In this document: positions 53,084 to 64,000 of the stretch, in pieces
Layout: every line of letters begins with the position of its first letter
Numbering within the stretch: the first letter of the stretch is position 1
Assembly (NCBI RefSeq): GCF_026241165.1
Contig: NZ_JAPFQN010000011.1
Span: forward strand, 62,001-126,000
Direction: 5' to 3'
Length of the DNA stretch: 64,000 nucleotides
From: Mangrovivirga halotolerans
GTDB lineage: Bacteria > Bacteroidota > Bacteroidia > Cytophagales > Cyclobacteriaceae
The notes under the pieces: generated by a model
Databases searched by the model: none
Told to the model about the DNA's origin: nothing
The model's input: only the letters and a program-made list of their open reading frames with translations
Translations under genes and position numbers: made by a program

Positions 53084-53602
53084 ATGAAAAAATTATTATT
53101 AACATTTTTTGCTGTAATAGCATTATCATTTGCTTCAAATGCCCAGGGATGGGGACCAGATAAAGGAACTACTCAAATAAGTGCTGGTTTAGGAACTGGC
53201 GTTTATGGTATACCTGTATTTGCTGATGTTCAGTTTGGAGTTTCAGAATATATAACTTTAGGACCAAGGGTAGCATTTTCTTCACGAACTACCTATTATG
53301 GAAACGATCGTTATAGAGAATCATATTTCTCTCTATCTATGGTAGCTAATTATCATTACTCTAAGCATATTAGTGCCTTACCTTCTGAATTAGACCTTTA
53401 CGGTGGTTTAGAATTAGGATATGTAGCTTACAGAGATAACTGGAATGATGATTTATATACGCCAGAAGATAGATCAACTGTTATGTTAGGAATCAGAGCA
53501 GGTGCTAAATGGTTCTTCACTCCTAACTTCGGCGCAATGCTTGAACTTGGTGGTGGAGCTGGTAGATCTGGAGCTCTTGTTGGAGTTACTTTTGGTCTGT
53601 AA
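53084..53602 (+). CDS. Small outer membrane beta-barrel protein
   Basis: A 172-residue protein with signal peptide (MKKLLLTFFAVIALSFASNA) and alternating hydrophobic strands rich in Gly, Tyr and Phe, ending in GALVGVTFGL with a terminal hydrophobic residue. This suits an eight-strand outer membrane barrel. No specific function recognised. It has its own promoter box and a strong terminator. Confidence 0.82.
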   Translation: MKKLLLTFFAVIALSFASNAQGWGPDKGTTQISAGLGTGVYGIPVFADVQFGVSEYITLGPRVAFSSRTTYYGNDRYRESYFSLSMVANYHYSKHISALPSELDLYGGLELGYVAYRDNWNDDLYTPEDRSTVMLGIRAGAKWFFTPNFGAMLELGGGAGRSGALVGVTFGL

Positions 53603-53620
53603 ACCATTATTGAAAATATA

Positions 53621-53656
53621 AAAAAAGCCCCGGAGAAATTTCTCCGGGGCTTTTTT
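53621..53656 (+). terminator. Perfect 18-bp terminator
   Basis: AAAAAAGCCCCGGAGAAA (53621-53638) and its exact complement to 53656 form a perfect palindrome ending in six T. It can serve both converging genes. Confidence 0.95.
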
Positions 53657-53676
53657 ATGTTTTTATGAAATCAGAA

Positions 53677-54408
53677 TTACTTTAATTCATTTAATGCAGC
53701 TTCTGCAGCTGTAAATTCCGGATTTAATTTTAAAGCCATATTATAAAACTCTTTAGCTTTTTCATTATCTCCTGAATTTTCATAACGCAAACCTTGCAGG
53801 TATCTCACAGCTGTTTCTATAGTCACTTGCTGAATACCTCCCTCTCCATCATTGATCTCTAACACTTTATCTTTATAGTTATCCATAAGTGTTGTAGCAT
53901 TTGTATCAAATTCCTCATACCTTTTTAGATCAAGATTTAAGGTTGCTATTTTATAAAGAGTTACAGGATCATTATTTTGCAGATATAAGGTTTCATATCT
54001 TGTCACAGCTTGATTAATTACACCCAGGTTTTCATAGCTTAATGCCGAGATTTCCAGAGCCATTTTGTCTTCAGGTAGCACTTGTAAAACATCTTTGGTA
54101 ACTAGTGCTGCAGAAACATAATTTCTCTCTTCGAAATACATCAAAGCTAATGTATCCAACAAGTTTATATTATTCGGGTTGGTAGATATCAATTCATAAA
54201 TAGCATCTTTTTGTGCATTTCGATCATTATATCTTTTTGCCAATTGATATTTAGAGGCCGCAACCTGTGTAAATGCCATTCCCATTTGTTGCATTTGTTG
54301 TTGTGCAGCTTTTTGTTCAGGAGTCATTTCTTTTCGTGTAGAATCCTGCTGGGCATCCATTGTGAAAAATAACCCGGTAATTAAAATTAAAGTAAAAAGT
54401 TTCTTCAT
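53677..54408 (-). CDS. Exported TPR-repeat protein
   Basis: A 243-residue protein with a signal peptide (MKKLFTLILITGLFFTMDAQ) followed by a Gln/Met-rich stretch and about four TPR-like repeats from about 55 (for example NDPVTLYKIATLNLDLKRYEE, quoted in part: DPVTLYKIATLNLDL). Likely periplasmic scaffold. It overlaps cca by four bases and is transcribed after it. No narrower function can be given. Confidence 0.8.
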   Translation of the reverse strand: MKKLFTLILITGLFFTMDAQQDSTRKEMTPEQKAAQQQMQQMGMAFTQVAASKYQLAKRYNDRNAQKDAIYELISTNPNNINLLDTLALMYFEERNYVSAALVTKDVLQVLPEDKMALEISALSYENLGVINQAVTRYETLYLQNNDPVTLYKIATLNLDLKRYEEFDTNATTLMDNYKDKVLEINDGEGGIQQVTIETAVRYLQGLRYENSGDNEKAKEFYNMALKLNPEFTAAEAALNELK

Positions 54409-55832
54409 GATTTCTGTTTTTGTTTAAGTCCTAGTCTATTTCCAATTTCTATCATAAGAGGGTAAGTATCTTCATAATTGTTAGAAACAGTCCCCTCCAG
54501 TACTGCTTCTCTGATTTCGTCTTTTATTTCGCCTATTACTTTTGAAGGCTTAATATCAAAAGCTTTCATAATATCTTCACCGGTGATTGAAAGTTGAAAA
54601 TTGCGAAGGTGATCTTTTTCCTCAACCTCCTTCATTTTCTTTTCAACTTTTTCGAAATTTTTCAGGTATCGCTTAACCCTCTCGTGGTTTTTTGAAGTAA
54701 TGTCGGCCTTACAAAGCATCATCAACTCGTCGATATGCTCACCAGCTTCAAAAAGAACCCTCCTGACAGCACTATCTGTTACAGTATCCTTAACGAGCGC
54801 TATTGGTCTTAAATGAAGCTTAACAAGCTTCTGAACCATTTTCATTTTCTCATTTAGAGGGAGTTTCAGCCTTCTGAAAATCCCGGGAACCATTCTTGCT
54901 CCTTTATCTTCATGACCATGAAAAGTCCATCCTACTTTTGGATTAAATCTTTTAGTTGGTGGTTTGGCAATATCATGCAATATCGCAGCCCATCTTAGCC
55001 ACAGGTCATCGGATACTTCAGACACATTATCCAACACCTCGAGGGTATGATAAAAGTTATCTTTGTGCGATTGCCCCTTTCTTTTTTCTACACCATGTAA
55101 ATCAACCATTTCAGGAAAGAAATGATTTAGTAAACCAGCTTGAAAAAGTAATTTAAAACCATAAGAAGGTTTGGGTGATAAAATGATCTTATTAAGTTCA
55201 TCAACGATTCTTTCTTTACTTACAATCTCAATGCGACCGGCATTTTTCATGATAGATTCAAATGTGTCCGGCTCAATATCAAAATTTAATTGAGAGGCAA
55301 AGCGAATTGCCCTCATCATTCTTAAAGGATCATCAGAAAAAGTAATATCAGGATCAAGAGGGGTTCGAATTAACTTTCTGCGCAAATCCTTAACCCCATC
55401 AAAAGGATCAATTAATTCTCCAAAATTAATTTCATTTAAGCTCAATGCCAGTGCATTGATGGTGAAATCCCTCCTGTTTTGATCATCTTCAAGCGTTCCA
55501 TCTTCTACTAAAGGCTTCCTGCTGTCTTTGCGATAAGACTCTTTTCTGGCTCCCACAAACTCTAATTCGTAGTCACCTGAATTGATCATTGCAGTACCAA
55601 AATTCTTAAAATAATTCACCTGATTTTTACCTGGAAGTTTTTCTGCTACAACTTTTGCAAGTTCTATGCCACTTCCAATACATACAAAATCAATGTCTTT
55701 AGATGGGCGTTTAAGTAAAAGATCACGAACGTAACCTCCAACACAATAAACATCGACCTTCAACTCTCTGGCAGCCTCACTGACTATCTTAAATACGGGT
55801 ATTTCTTCTAAATGTGCTCTTAAATCAACCAT
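54405..55832 (-). CDS. cca: CCA tRNA nucleotidyltransferase with HD domain
   Basis: Adds or repairs the CCA end of tRNA. 475 residues. The nucleotidyltransferase motif is VYCVGGYVRDLLL and SKDIDFVCIGSG, then RRDFTINALAL and RMMRAIRFASQL; an HD domain (HTLEV, WAAILHDIAKP near 280-300) may remove phosphates. Poly(A) polymerase is the alternative within the family. No gene overlap upstream. Confidence 0.92.
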   Translation of the reverse strand: MVDLRAHLEEIPVFKIVSEAARELKVDVYCVGGYVRDLLLKRPSKDIDFVCIGSGIELAKVVAEKLPGKNQVNYFKNFGTAMINSGDYELEFVGARKESYRKDSRKPLVEDGTLEDDQNRRDFTINALALSLNEINFGELIDPFDGVKDLRRKLIRTPLDPDITFSDDPLRMMRAIRFASQLNFDIEPDTFESIMKNAGRIEIVSKERIVDELNKIILSPKPSYGFKLLFQAGLLNHFFPEMVDLHGVEKRKGQSHKDNFYHTLEVLDNVSEVSDDLWLRWAAILHDIAKPPTKRFNPKVGWTFHGHEDKGARMVPGIFRRLKLPLNEKMKMVQKLVKLHLRPIALVKDTVTDSAVRRVLFEAGEHIDELMMLCKADITSKNHERVKRYLKNFEKVEKKMKEVEEKDHLRNFQLSITGEDIMKAFDIKPSKVIGEIKDEIREAVLEGTVSNNYEDTYPLMIEIGNRLGLKQKQKS

Positions 55833-55901
55833 TCAATTATATCAGACTCACTCAATCTTCAAAAGTAGCCTAATACAATGGTATTTTCAAAAATACAGAG
55901 A

Positions 55902-56915
55902 TCAGAAGCGCGGACAAGGCATGAATTTTTCCTTTCTGGTGATCTTACCTCGTGAAAAGGTTGGGAAATCGTAGATTACTGATACCTCATGAGATCCTCC
56001 GGCACGCGGTCCGAGTTCACTAACGGTGATATCATATGAATATCCAAAATGAAGTTTATTTATTTCAATTCCAAACATCAATACCACTGCGTCATGATTA
56101 ATATTGTCCTCAATTTCCTGTTGAATAGGAATACCTCTGTACCAGAACCCAACTTTAATAGGTAGATAATTCAACTGAGCGCCTACATCCAGCTGATCGT
56201 ATCTCCCTTGCTTTCTGTATATAAATGAAGGCAACAATGATACTGGTTCTGCTTGCCTTGACTTAGGCTCACCAACTTTTAATTTCACTCCACCATGAAC
56301 AGTAAGTTTCGCAGGTAGTCTTATATCCTCTCCAGTAAGAGAATAAGAAGGAGAATTCATATGCGATACTGAAATACCTCCCCAGAATTTTCGGCTGTAA
56401 ACCAATAAGCCAGTCCCAAAGTCCATAAAAGTTACCGGCCTGACATCCCTGATGATCGGATCACTAGTACCGGGAGTAACATTATCAAAGTCTAATTGGT
56501 CTCCGAAAAGTAATTTTTGTGCATCCAATTGCCTTCGTACAACTCCAAAAGATATTCCTGGAGAAAACATAATTTTATCCGAGATCTTTAATTTGTACGA
56601 ATAATTAAAGCTAGCATTTAATGTAGTCAGGTTTGCAGACCCCATTTTATCAGCCATTAAAAAAACTCCAAAACCACTATTGAGGTGATCTACAGATTTG
56701 TCAAATGAAAACGTATAAGTATTGAAAGCCTGAGACAATCCCGGCCATTGGATTCTGTTTACAAGGGCAACCCTATTTCCCTCTGAAGTTCCGGTAAACC
56801 CCGGATTGAGGTATAAAGGCGCAGCGTAAAATTGGGAAAGCTGTGGATCCTGGGCATTGGCATTTAATAAACTACCAAGCACCAAAATGCTAAAAAATAG
56901 TTGTTTCAAGTACAT
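55902..56915 (-). CDS. PorP/SprF-family type IX secretion membrane protein
   Basis: A 337-residue outer membrane protein with signal peptide ending ANAQ, followed by DPQLSQFYAAPLYLNPGFTG, the hallmark of the PorP/SprF family. These proteins help anchor or export substrates of the type IX secretion system in Bacteroidota. Genes for large T9SS substrates often sit next to sprF genes, but none is seen here. An inverted repeat lies in its leader (56936-56972). Confidence 0.92.
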   Translation of the reverse strand: MYLKQLFFSILVLGSLLNANAQDPQLSQFYAAPLYLNPGFTGTSEGNRVALVNRIQWPGLSQAFNTYTFSFDKSVDHLNSGFGVFLMADKMGSANLTTLNASFNYSYKLKISDKIMFSPGISFGVVRRQLDAQKLLFGDQLDFDNVTPGTSDPIIRDVRPVTFMDFGTGLLVYSRKFWGGISVSHMNSPSYSLTGEDIRLPAKLTVHGGVKLKVGEPKSRQAEPVSLLPSFIYRKQGRYDQLDVGAQLNYLPIKVGFWYRGIPIQQEIEDNINHDAVVLMFGIEINKLHFGYSYDITVSELGPRAGGSHEVSVIYDFPTFSRGKITRKEKFMPCPRF

Positions 56916-59013
<2,098 letters not shown>

Positions 59014-59018
59014 ATATA

Positions 59019-60920
59019 ATGGATAGAAATCAAGCTATAGGGTTAGCCCTCATTGCAGCTATGTTTATCATTTACCTGAATTTCTTCATGGAAGAACCAA
59101 AGGTAGATGAAACAGCTGAAAGCAAGACTGAACAAGTTGAACAGACAGGCACCAAAGAACAGGATCAACAAGCTTCTAATGATGTAGAAGAACAAGAACC
59201 GGAAGAGGTACTAAGCGATTCTGTAAAAGCTGCACTGGCTAACAATAAGTTCGGGGCATTTGCCGGTCTTTCTGAAGGCCAGGAGGAATTTTTTACCCTT
59301 GAAAATAATCTTGTAGAAATAAAAATCAGTTCTCAAGGTGCTGTAATTAAATCAGTCCGTTTAAAAGATAGAGAAACTTATCTTGGCGAGCCTCTTTACT
59401 TAATAGATGAGAATAGCTCAGAGCAATCACTGGTTACAGAGCTGGATGGCAAAAAGATTGATTTAGCAGATCTTTACTTTTCATCTAATTCACCAAAAGT
59501 AATGGTTGCCGGAAAGGAAGACACTGCAAGATTAGTTTTCACCGGAGAGGGTGCCGGAGGTAAACAAATAAGTGTTTCTTATACTCTTGCACCGGATCAG
59601 TATACTATTGATTATGGCTTATCTTTTAAAGGAATCAATAATAAGGGAAATAACTTAATCATTTCCTGGGATAACCATGCCAAGCGTCTGGAAAAACAAC
59701 TTGATGGTGCAAGAGTTGGTTCAAGACCAGAAACAACGATTAATTATTACCGGTCAGATAATGAAGAGTTCAATTCTTTAGATGCTTCTTCAACTGACCC
59801 TCAATACGACACACTTGCTTCACCGGTAAAATGGTTTAGCATGTCTCAGAAATATTTTTCTGCTGCGTTGATATCTAAGAATGGATTTTCTAATTCTCAA
59901 TTCAAAACAATAACTCCTCCGGAAAGTGACACAACGACTGTTAAAGAGCTTTATGCTCAAGTCGCAGTTCCTATGAAAAATCTGGAAGGAAACTCACCTG
60001 AATTTAAATATTACTTCGGCCCTAATAACTACTATGTTATGCAGGATGTTGCAGGGGCACCGGAATTCAAAGAGAATGTGCGTTTTGGATGGAAAATTCT
60101 TGCCTTTATTAATAAAGGTTTAGTTTTACCAATATTCCATTTCCTGGAAAGATTCACCGGTAACTACGGTCTTATAATTTTCATGCTGGTACTGATCATT
60201 AAACTGATGTTATCTCCGTTAACTTATAAGTCGTACAAGTCAATGGCTAAAATGAAGGTGTTGAACAACCTTCTGAAACCCGAAACTGATGCTCTGAAAG
60301 AAAAATACGGTGATGACCAGGCGAAGATTCAGCAGGAAACAATGAAACTCTATCAAAAAATGGGCACAAGTCCGTTTGCAGCGATGAGTGGATGTATTCC
60401 CATGATTCTTCAAATGCCAATACTATTTGCTCTATTTAACTTCTTCCCTTATTCTGTTGAGTTAAGAGGAGAATCATTCTTGTGGGCAGAAGACCTTTCT
60501 ACTTATGATAGTATCGCAACACTACCTTTCACCATACCTTTCTATGGTGATCACGTATCCTTGTTCACTCTGCTTATGACCTTGTCAACTATTTTGATGA
60601 CATATACGAACAGCCAGATGAACAGTGCGCAGATGCAGGGCCCTATGAAGACAATACAGTACTTCACACCAGTAATTATCATGTTTGTTCTTAATTCTTT
60701 CCCTGCAGGACTTACTTACTATTACTTCCTTTCAAATACCATTACTTTTGGTCAGCAAACATTGATCAAAAAATTCATGATCGATGATGAAAAGATCGAA
60801 AGACAGATCGAAGAGAACCGAAAGCTTAAAGGAGGTAAAAAATCGAAGTTCCAGGCTAAATTGGAAGAAGCAATGAAAGCCCAGGAATCAAAAGCTAAGA
60901 AAAAAGCTAAGAAAAAGTAA
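59019..60920 (+). CDS. yidC: Membrane protein insertase YidC
   Basis: Inserts proteins into the inner membrane. 633 residues with an N-terminal signal anchor (LALIAAMFIIYLNFF), an acidic linker, a large periplasmic beta-sandwich (about 80-355), and the conserved insertase core with helices near 385-410, 445-475, 510-530 and 555-580. The tail is strongly basic (KKSKFQAKLEEAMKAQ, then KKKAKKK). Length is usual for Bacteroidota. A terminator follows. Confidence 0.96.
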   Translation: MDRNQAIGLALIAAMFIIYLNFFMEEPKVDETAESKTEQVEQTGTKEQDQQASNDVEEQEPEEVLSDSVKAALANNKFGAFAGLSEGQEEFFTLENNLVEIKISSQGAVIKSVRLKDRETYLGEPLYLIDENSSEQSLVTELDGKKIDLADLYFSSNSPKVMVAGKEDTARLVFTGEGAGGKQISVSYTLAPDQYTIDYGLSFKGINNKGNNLIISWDNHAKRLEKQLDGARVGSRPETTINYYRSDNEEFNSLDASSTDPQYDTLASPVKWFSMSQKYFSAALISKNGFSNSQFKTITPPESDTTTVKELYAQVAVPMKNLEGNSPEFKYYFGPNNYYVMQDVAGAPEFKENVRFGWKILAFINKGLVLPIFHFLERFTGNYGLIIFMLVLIIKLMLSPLTYKSYKSMAKMKVLNNLLKPETDALKEKYGDDQAKIQQETMKLYQKMGTSPFAAMSGCIPMILQMPILFALFNFFPYSVELRGESFLWAEDLSTYDSIATLPFTIPFYGDHVSLFTLLMTLSTILMTYTNSQMNSAQMQGPMKTIQYFTPVIIMFVLNSFPAGLTYYYFLSNTITFGQQTLIKKFMIDDEKIERQIEENRKLKGGKKSKFQAKLEEAMKAQESKAKKKAKKK

Positions 60921-60941
60921 TAATAGAAATACTAACAAATC

Positions 60942-60980
60942 AAAAAGCCCGGTTGGAAAATTCCCAACCGGGCTTTTTTT
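60942..60980 (+). terminator. Terminator of pyrG-yidC
   Basis: AAAAAGCCCGGTTGG (60942-60956) pairs with CCAACCGGGCTTTTT (60964-60978), then T. Confidence 0.94.
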
Positions 60981-61293
60981 ATCAATCAGTTCATCAATCC
61001 AAAAAAATAATTATTTTCTTTATGTAATATAAAGTCACAATTTAGTTTGATAGAGATCTCGCATATGTATTGCTGGTAATCTCTTTCCTTCACATTACAT
61101 TAACCAGGGCAAATTACTGTTGCATTTAATGGTCATAATAAAAATTTGCACCCTCAAAGCTTAATAATAACTACATAAGACACATGTTTCTGGTAGCTAC
61201 CCCACTTCATTACCTGGTGAATATAATGAGCTTAAAAGAGGGACAAGATCAGCAATACTTGATGATTTAGGATAACTTCAGCTGATATAAACG
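60981..61293. other. Intergenic region, nothing recognised
   Basis: About 310 bases between two convergent terminators. No start codon with a plausible frame, no repeat and no RNA structure was recognised. Confidence 0.5.
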
Positions 61294-61322
61294 AAAAAAG
61301 CCTGCTTGAAAATCAAGCAGGC
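61294..61322 (-). terminator. Terminator of the peptide-binding protein gene
   Basis: GCCTGCTTGA (61300-61309) pairs with TCAAGCAGGC (61313-61322); six A at 61294-61299 read as T on the minus strand. Confidence 0.92.
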
Positions 61323-61351
61323 CTTCTCCATGTTAAAATATTTATTAACTG

Positions 61352-63094
61352 CTATTCAGTAATTACTTCAATATCATCAGAAGTTTCTTCAGAACCCTCA
61401 GCAGAAGCTTCTAACGTTTCAGGGTCCTGGATATCTACTTTTTCCAGCTTAAGAACGTTCATTGGGTTAGACTGAAGATTTTGAATGTTATCGTGAACTA
61501 GTCTGACAACTTCATCATAGAATAAAACGATAACCGGCGCTTCATCAACAATGATGTTATCCATTTTCTGATAAAGATCGAAACGCTTAAATCCATCAGT
61601 TGTTTCTTTAGCTACATTATAAAGGCTATCATATTTCTCATTATTAAAATGAGTTTTGTTTGGTCCTGCAGGTGCGTAATACTTGCTGTAGAACATAGAA
61701 AGATAGTTTTCAGCATCTGGATAATCACCTAACCATGATCCTCTGAAGAACTTAACTTTGCCATTATCCACCATTTCCTGATGCTGAGGAACCTGATTGA
61801 TCTGGATGTTTACGTTAACACCAATACTATTCCACTGGTTCTTAAGATATTCGATAATATCTTTTGACTGAATAGTAGTATAAAGATCAAATGAAGGATA
61901 TTCAGAAGCATCATAACCTGATTTCTTCAATAATTCTTCAGCTTTCTTAGTGTTGTACTCATATCCTTTAACCACTTCTGCATCAAACGAAGGAAGTGCA
62001 GCAGGAACGATACCTGAATTTCCAGGACGTCCAAGATTGTTTAACAGACCTGAAACAAGTTCTTCTCTGTTGATAGCATAATTTAATGCTTTTCTGAAAT
62101 CCTTATTTAAGAATGGGTGGTTTGGATCTTCATAAGCAGATTTATCCATCATGAAACCAATGTATTCAGTATTCAGGTATGGTTCTTTATAAATCTGGCA
62201 ATTGTGTTCTTTTTCGAATTCTTCTTTTGGCTTACCATCTTTGTTGAGGATCAAATCAACTGAAGCAGAAAGAATACCAGAAACGAAGTCTAATTTTCCT
62301 TGCTGGAAAGTTAGTAACTCCTGGTTTTTGTCATTAATAAATGACACTTCAACTGCATCAAGATAAGGTAATTGCTTACCATTGATATCTTTTTTCCAGT
62401 AATCCTCATTTTTAACCATGATCAGAGTGTTATTCTCTTTCCATGTGTTAAGCATAAAAGGACCAGTACCAACCGGGTTAGTTCTGAAGTCTTTACCATA
62501 TTTATCCACTGCTTCTTTAGGAACAGGGAAAGTATATGGCATTGTTAAAATTTCCAGAAAAGGAGCAAATGGCTCTTTTAAAGTGATTTCCAATGTGTAA
62601 TCATCAACTGCTTTTACCCAATCTTCAGCGATTTCACCATTTTCATCTACTTTGATTTTGTCTCTGAAAACCCATGCACCGGTACTTGCAGTTGCCGGAT
62701 CAAGGATTCTGTTAAACGAGTAAACAAAATCAGAAGCTTTCAATTCTCTTCCTTCTCCCTCTGGGAAACACTCATTATCATGGAATTTAACACCTTTCTG
62801 AATTGTGATTGTGTAAACCAATCCGTCATCAGAAATCTTCCATGTGTCTGCAAGATTAGGAGCAGTATACAATTCATCAGTAAGCTCAAACAAACCACTG
62901 AATAATTGAGTAGTCGCCCAAATATTAGCCTGATTTCTTGCAAATGCAGGATCTAATGAACTAAGACCTTCAGCCTGATTGTATCTAAATACTTTCTTTC
63001 CTGACAGGTCATTCTGGCCCTCAACATTATCATCTCCGCCACATGAAGCGAATAATACGAGGATCATTAATGAATAGCATAACTTTCTAAGCAT
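61352..63094 (-). CDS. ABC transporter substrate-binding lipoprotein (peptide/nickel type)
   Basis: Family-5 solute-binding protein of 580 residues, close to OppA/DppA. Lipobox LFASC (Cys18) anchors it in the envelope. It shows TIQKGVKFHDNECFPEGEG, LRKALNYAINREEL-type sequence (here FRKALNYAINREEL) and WLGDYPDAENYLSMFYS. I use the ATG at 63094, which gives a clean signal peptide (MLRKLCYSLMILVLFASC); a start at 63115 adds seven residues. Oligopeptide uptake is likely; no permease genes adjoin. The C-terminus is Glu/Ser-rich. Confidence 0.9.
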   Translation of the reverse strand: MLRKLCYSLMILVLFASCGGDDNVEGQNDLSGKKVFRYNQAEGLSSLDPAFARNQANIWATTQLFSGLFELTDELYTAPNLADTWKISDDGLVYTITIQKGVKFHDNECFPEGEGRELKASDFVYSFNRILDPATASTGAWVFRDKIKVDENGEIAEDWVKAVDDYTLEITLKEPFAPFLEILTMPYTFPVPKEAVDKYGKDFRTNPVGTGPFMLNTWKENNTLIMVKNEDYWKKDINGKQLPYLDAVEVSFINDKNQELLTFQQGKLDFVSGILSASVDLILNKDGKPKEEFEKEHNCQIYKEPYLNTEYIGFMMDKSAYEDPNHPFLNKDFRKALNYAINREELVSGLLNNLGRPGNSGIVPAALPSFDAEVVKGYEYNTKKAEELLKKSGYDASEYPSFDLYTTIQSKDIIEYLKNQWNSIGVNVNIQINQVPQHQEMVDNGKVKFFRGSWLGDYPDAENYLSMFYSKYYAPAGPNKTHFNNEKYDSLYNVAKETTDGFKRFDLYQKMDNIIVDEAPVIVLFYDEVVRLVHDNIQNLQSNPMNVLKLEKVDIQDPETLEASAEGSEETSDDIEVITE

Positions 63095-63346
63095 AGTTAT
63101 AAAAATTTTACTCATGGAACTTTAATCTCAAAAATAATTCAGGGGTTAAATATTCACTTATTTTCAATTAAAAACAAATAGAATGCTAATTCATTGCGGC
63201 CCCTGTAATATTGAGAGTAATTTTACACAAGAAGATTTTACAAATTATGAAATCCAACCAAAATTGATAATATTTGGAACTTGAATTGGAGACTTTTCGA
63301 TTCAGCTTTATTTAATTAAATCAAACCTATAATTTATCCTATATTC

Positions 63347-64000
63347 ATGGGCAAAGTTATCGCAATTGCTAACCAAAAAGGTGGGGTAGGAAAAACTACA
63401 ACAGCCATTAACTTAGCTGCCAGTTTAGCAGCTTTAGATCATAAGACCCTCGTGGTCGATGCAGACCCGCAGGCGAATAGTACTTCAGGTGTTGGAATGG
63501 ATCCAAAAGCCGTAGAGGTTAGTATTTACGAGTGTATGGTCAATGACATAGATGTGGATGAAGCCATAGTCAAGACTGATATTGACTATCTTGACATTCT
63601 TCCTTCACACATTAATCTTGTTGGTGCTGAGGTAGAAATGGTCGACATCGAAGGCAGGGAAACCAGAATGAGAGAAGCTTTGAAAAATATTGTTGATAAT
63701 TATGACTATATCATCATCGATTGCTCTCCTTCTCTAGGTCTGATCACTGTTAATGCAATGACAGCGGCAGACTCTGTGATCATACCTGTGCAATGTGAGT
63801 ATTTCGCTCTCGAAGGATTAGGTAAATTATTGAATACTATAAAAATTATTCAGTCAAGACTAAATCCTGAATTAGAAATTGAGGGTATCTTATTAACAAT
63901 GTATGATGTAAGGTTAAGACTGTCTAATCAGGTGGTAGAAGAGGTAACTGCTCACTTTAAGGAATTAGTTTTTAAAACAATTATCCCTAGAAACATCAAG
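63347..64000 (+). CDS. parA: ParA/Soj chromosome-partitioning ATPase (cut by window end)
   Basis: The first 218 codons of a ParA ATPase; it continues past the right edge. The deviant Walker A is [17 protein letters not shown] (residues 8-24), followed by [13 protein letters not shown], and the [18 protein letters not shown] and [14 protein letters not shown] motifs. It moves origin regions or plasmids together with ParB, whose gene would be expected just to the right. In many Bacteroidota parAB is chromosomal. The ATG at 63347 is the clear start. Confidence 0.95.
   Translation, partial: MGKVIAIANQKGGVGKTTTAINLAASLAALDHKTLVVDADPQANSTSGVGMDPKAVEVSIYECMVNDIDVDEAIVKTDIDYLDILPSHINLVGAEVEMVDIEGRETRMREALKNIVDNYDYIIIDCSPSLGLITVNAMTAADSVIIPVQCEYFALEGLGKLLNTIKIIQSRLNPELEIEGILLTMYDVRLRLSNQVVEEVTAHFKELVFKTIIPRNIK

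Overview
The window is chromosomal DNA from a member of the Bacteroidota, most likely a free-living Cytophagales-type bacterium (inference). The supporting signs are: promoters that fit the Bacteroidota form (TTTG or TTG, 19 bases, then TAnnTTTG) in front of several genes; a PorP/SprF-family type IX secretion protein; an OmpA protein with a PD40 propeller; a sulfite reductase with a HEPN tail; a ribosomal protein THX; and low-GC, mostly Shine-Dalgarno-poor gene starts. No rRNA, tRNA, CRISPR array, insertion sequence or phage was found.

Layout. 1-5.3 kb: an error-prone polymerase pair, dinB and a second dnaE, whose promoters share palindromic operators built from TACTAA and TTAGTA half-sites; an opposite-strand gene of unknown function lies between them. 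5.4-9.6 kb: an accessory island with a 579-residue lipoprotein that looks like a polymorphic toxin. It is followed by a small membrane protein (candidate immunity), then two orphan copies of the lipoprotein C-terminus, each followed by its own small membrane protein, and two copies of a REP-like repeat. 9.6-10.8 kb: small genes (a SemiSWEET and a nucleotidase). 11.4-17.2 kb: a sulfur assimilation and methionine operon run by a SAM riboswitch and two short Cys-rich leader peptides, one followed by a strong intrinsic terminator. 17.4-22.1 kb: thrABC. 22.3-31.6 kb: an OmpA protein, DUF3050, feoAB, an aminotransferase, a lipoprotein, a rhodanese and a flavoprotein. 31.6-35.4 kb: ctlX and a four-gene part of the histidine pathway (hisH, hisA, hisF, hisIE) with a His-rich leader peptide. 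35.5-44.1 kb: phhA and trpEGDCFBA plus a DAHP synthase behind a textbook trp attenuator. 44.1-64 kb: housekeeping genes, namely ribosomal protein THX, an M13 peptidase, the SRP RNA, transaldolase, ftsE, an ECF sigma/anti-sigma operon, pyrophosphatase, an outer membrane protein, cca, a PorP/SprF protein, pyrG, yidC, a peptide-binding lipoprotein, and the start of parA, which runs off the right end.

How the genes work together. Siroheme (CobA), reduced ferredoxin, PAPS/APS reductase, sulfite reductase and homoserine sulfhydrylase form one route from activated sulfate to homocysteine, sensed both through SAM and, by inference, through cysteinyl-tRNA. Thr, His and Trp biosynthesis sit in separate minus-strand operons; His and Trp carry translated leader peptides rich in their own product, so ribosome-mediated attenuation is a recurring theme here.

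The least ordinary parts are the toxin/orphan-cassette island, the paired Cys leader peptides, and the shared operator array of the mutagenic polymerases. All functions are read from sequence by eye; no database search was run.
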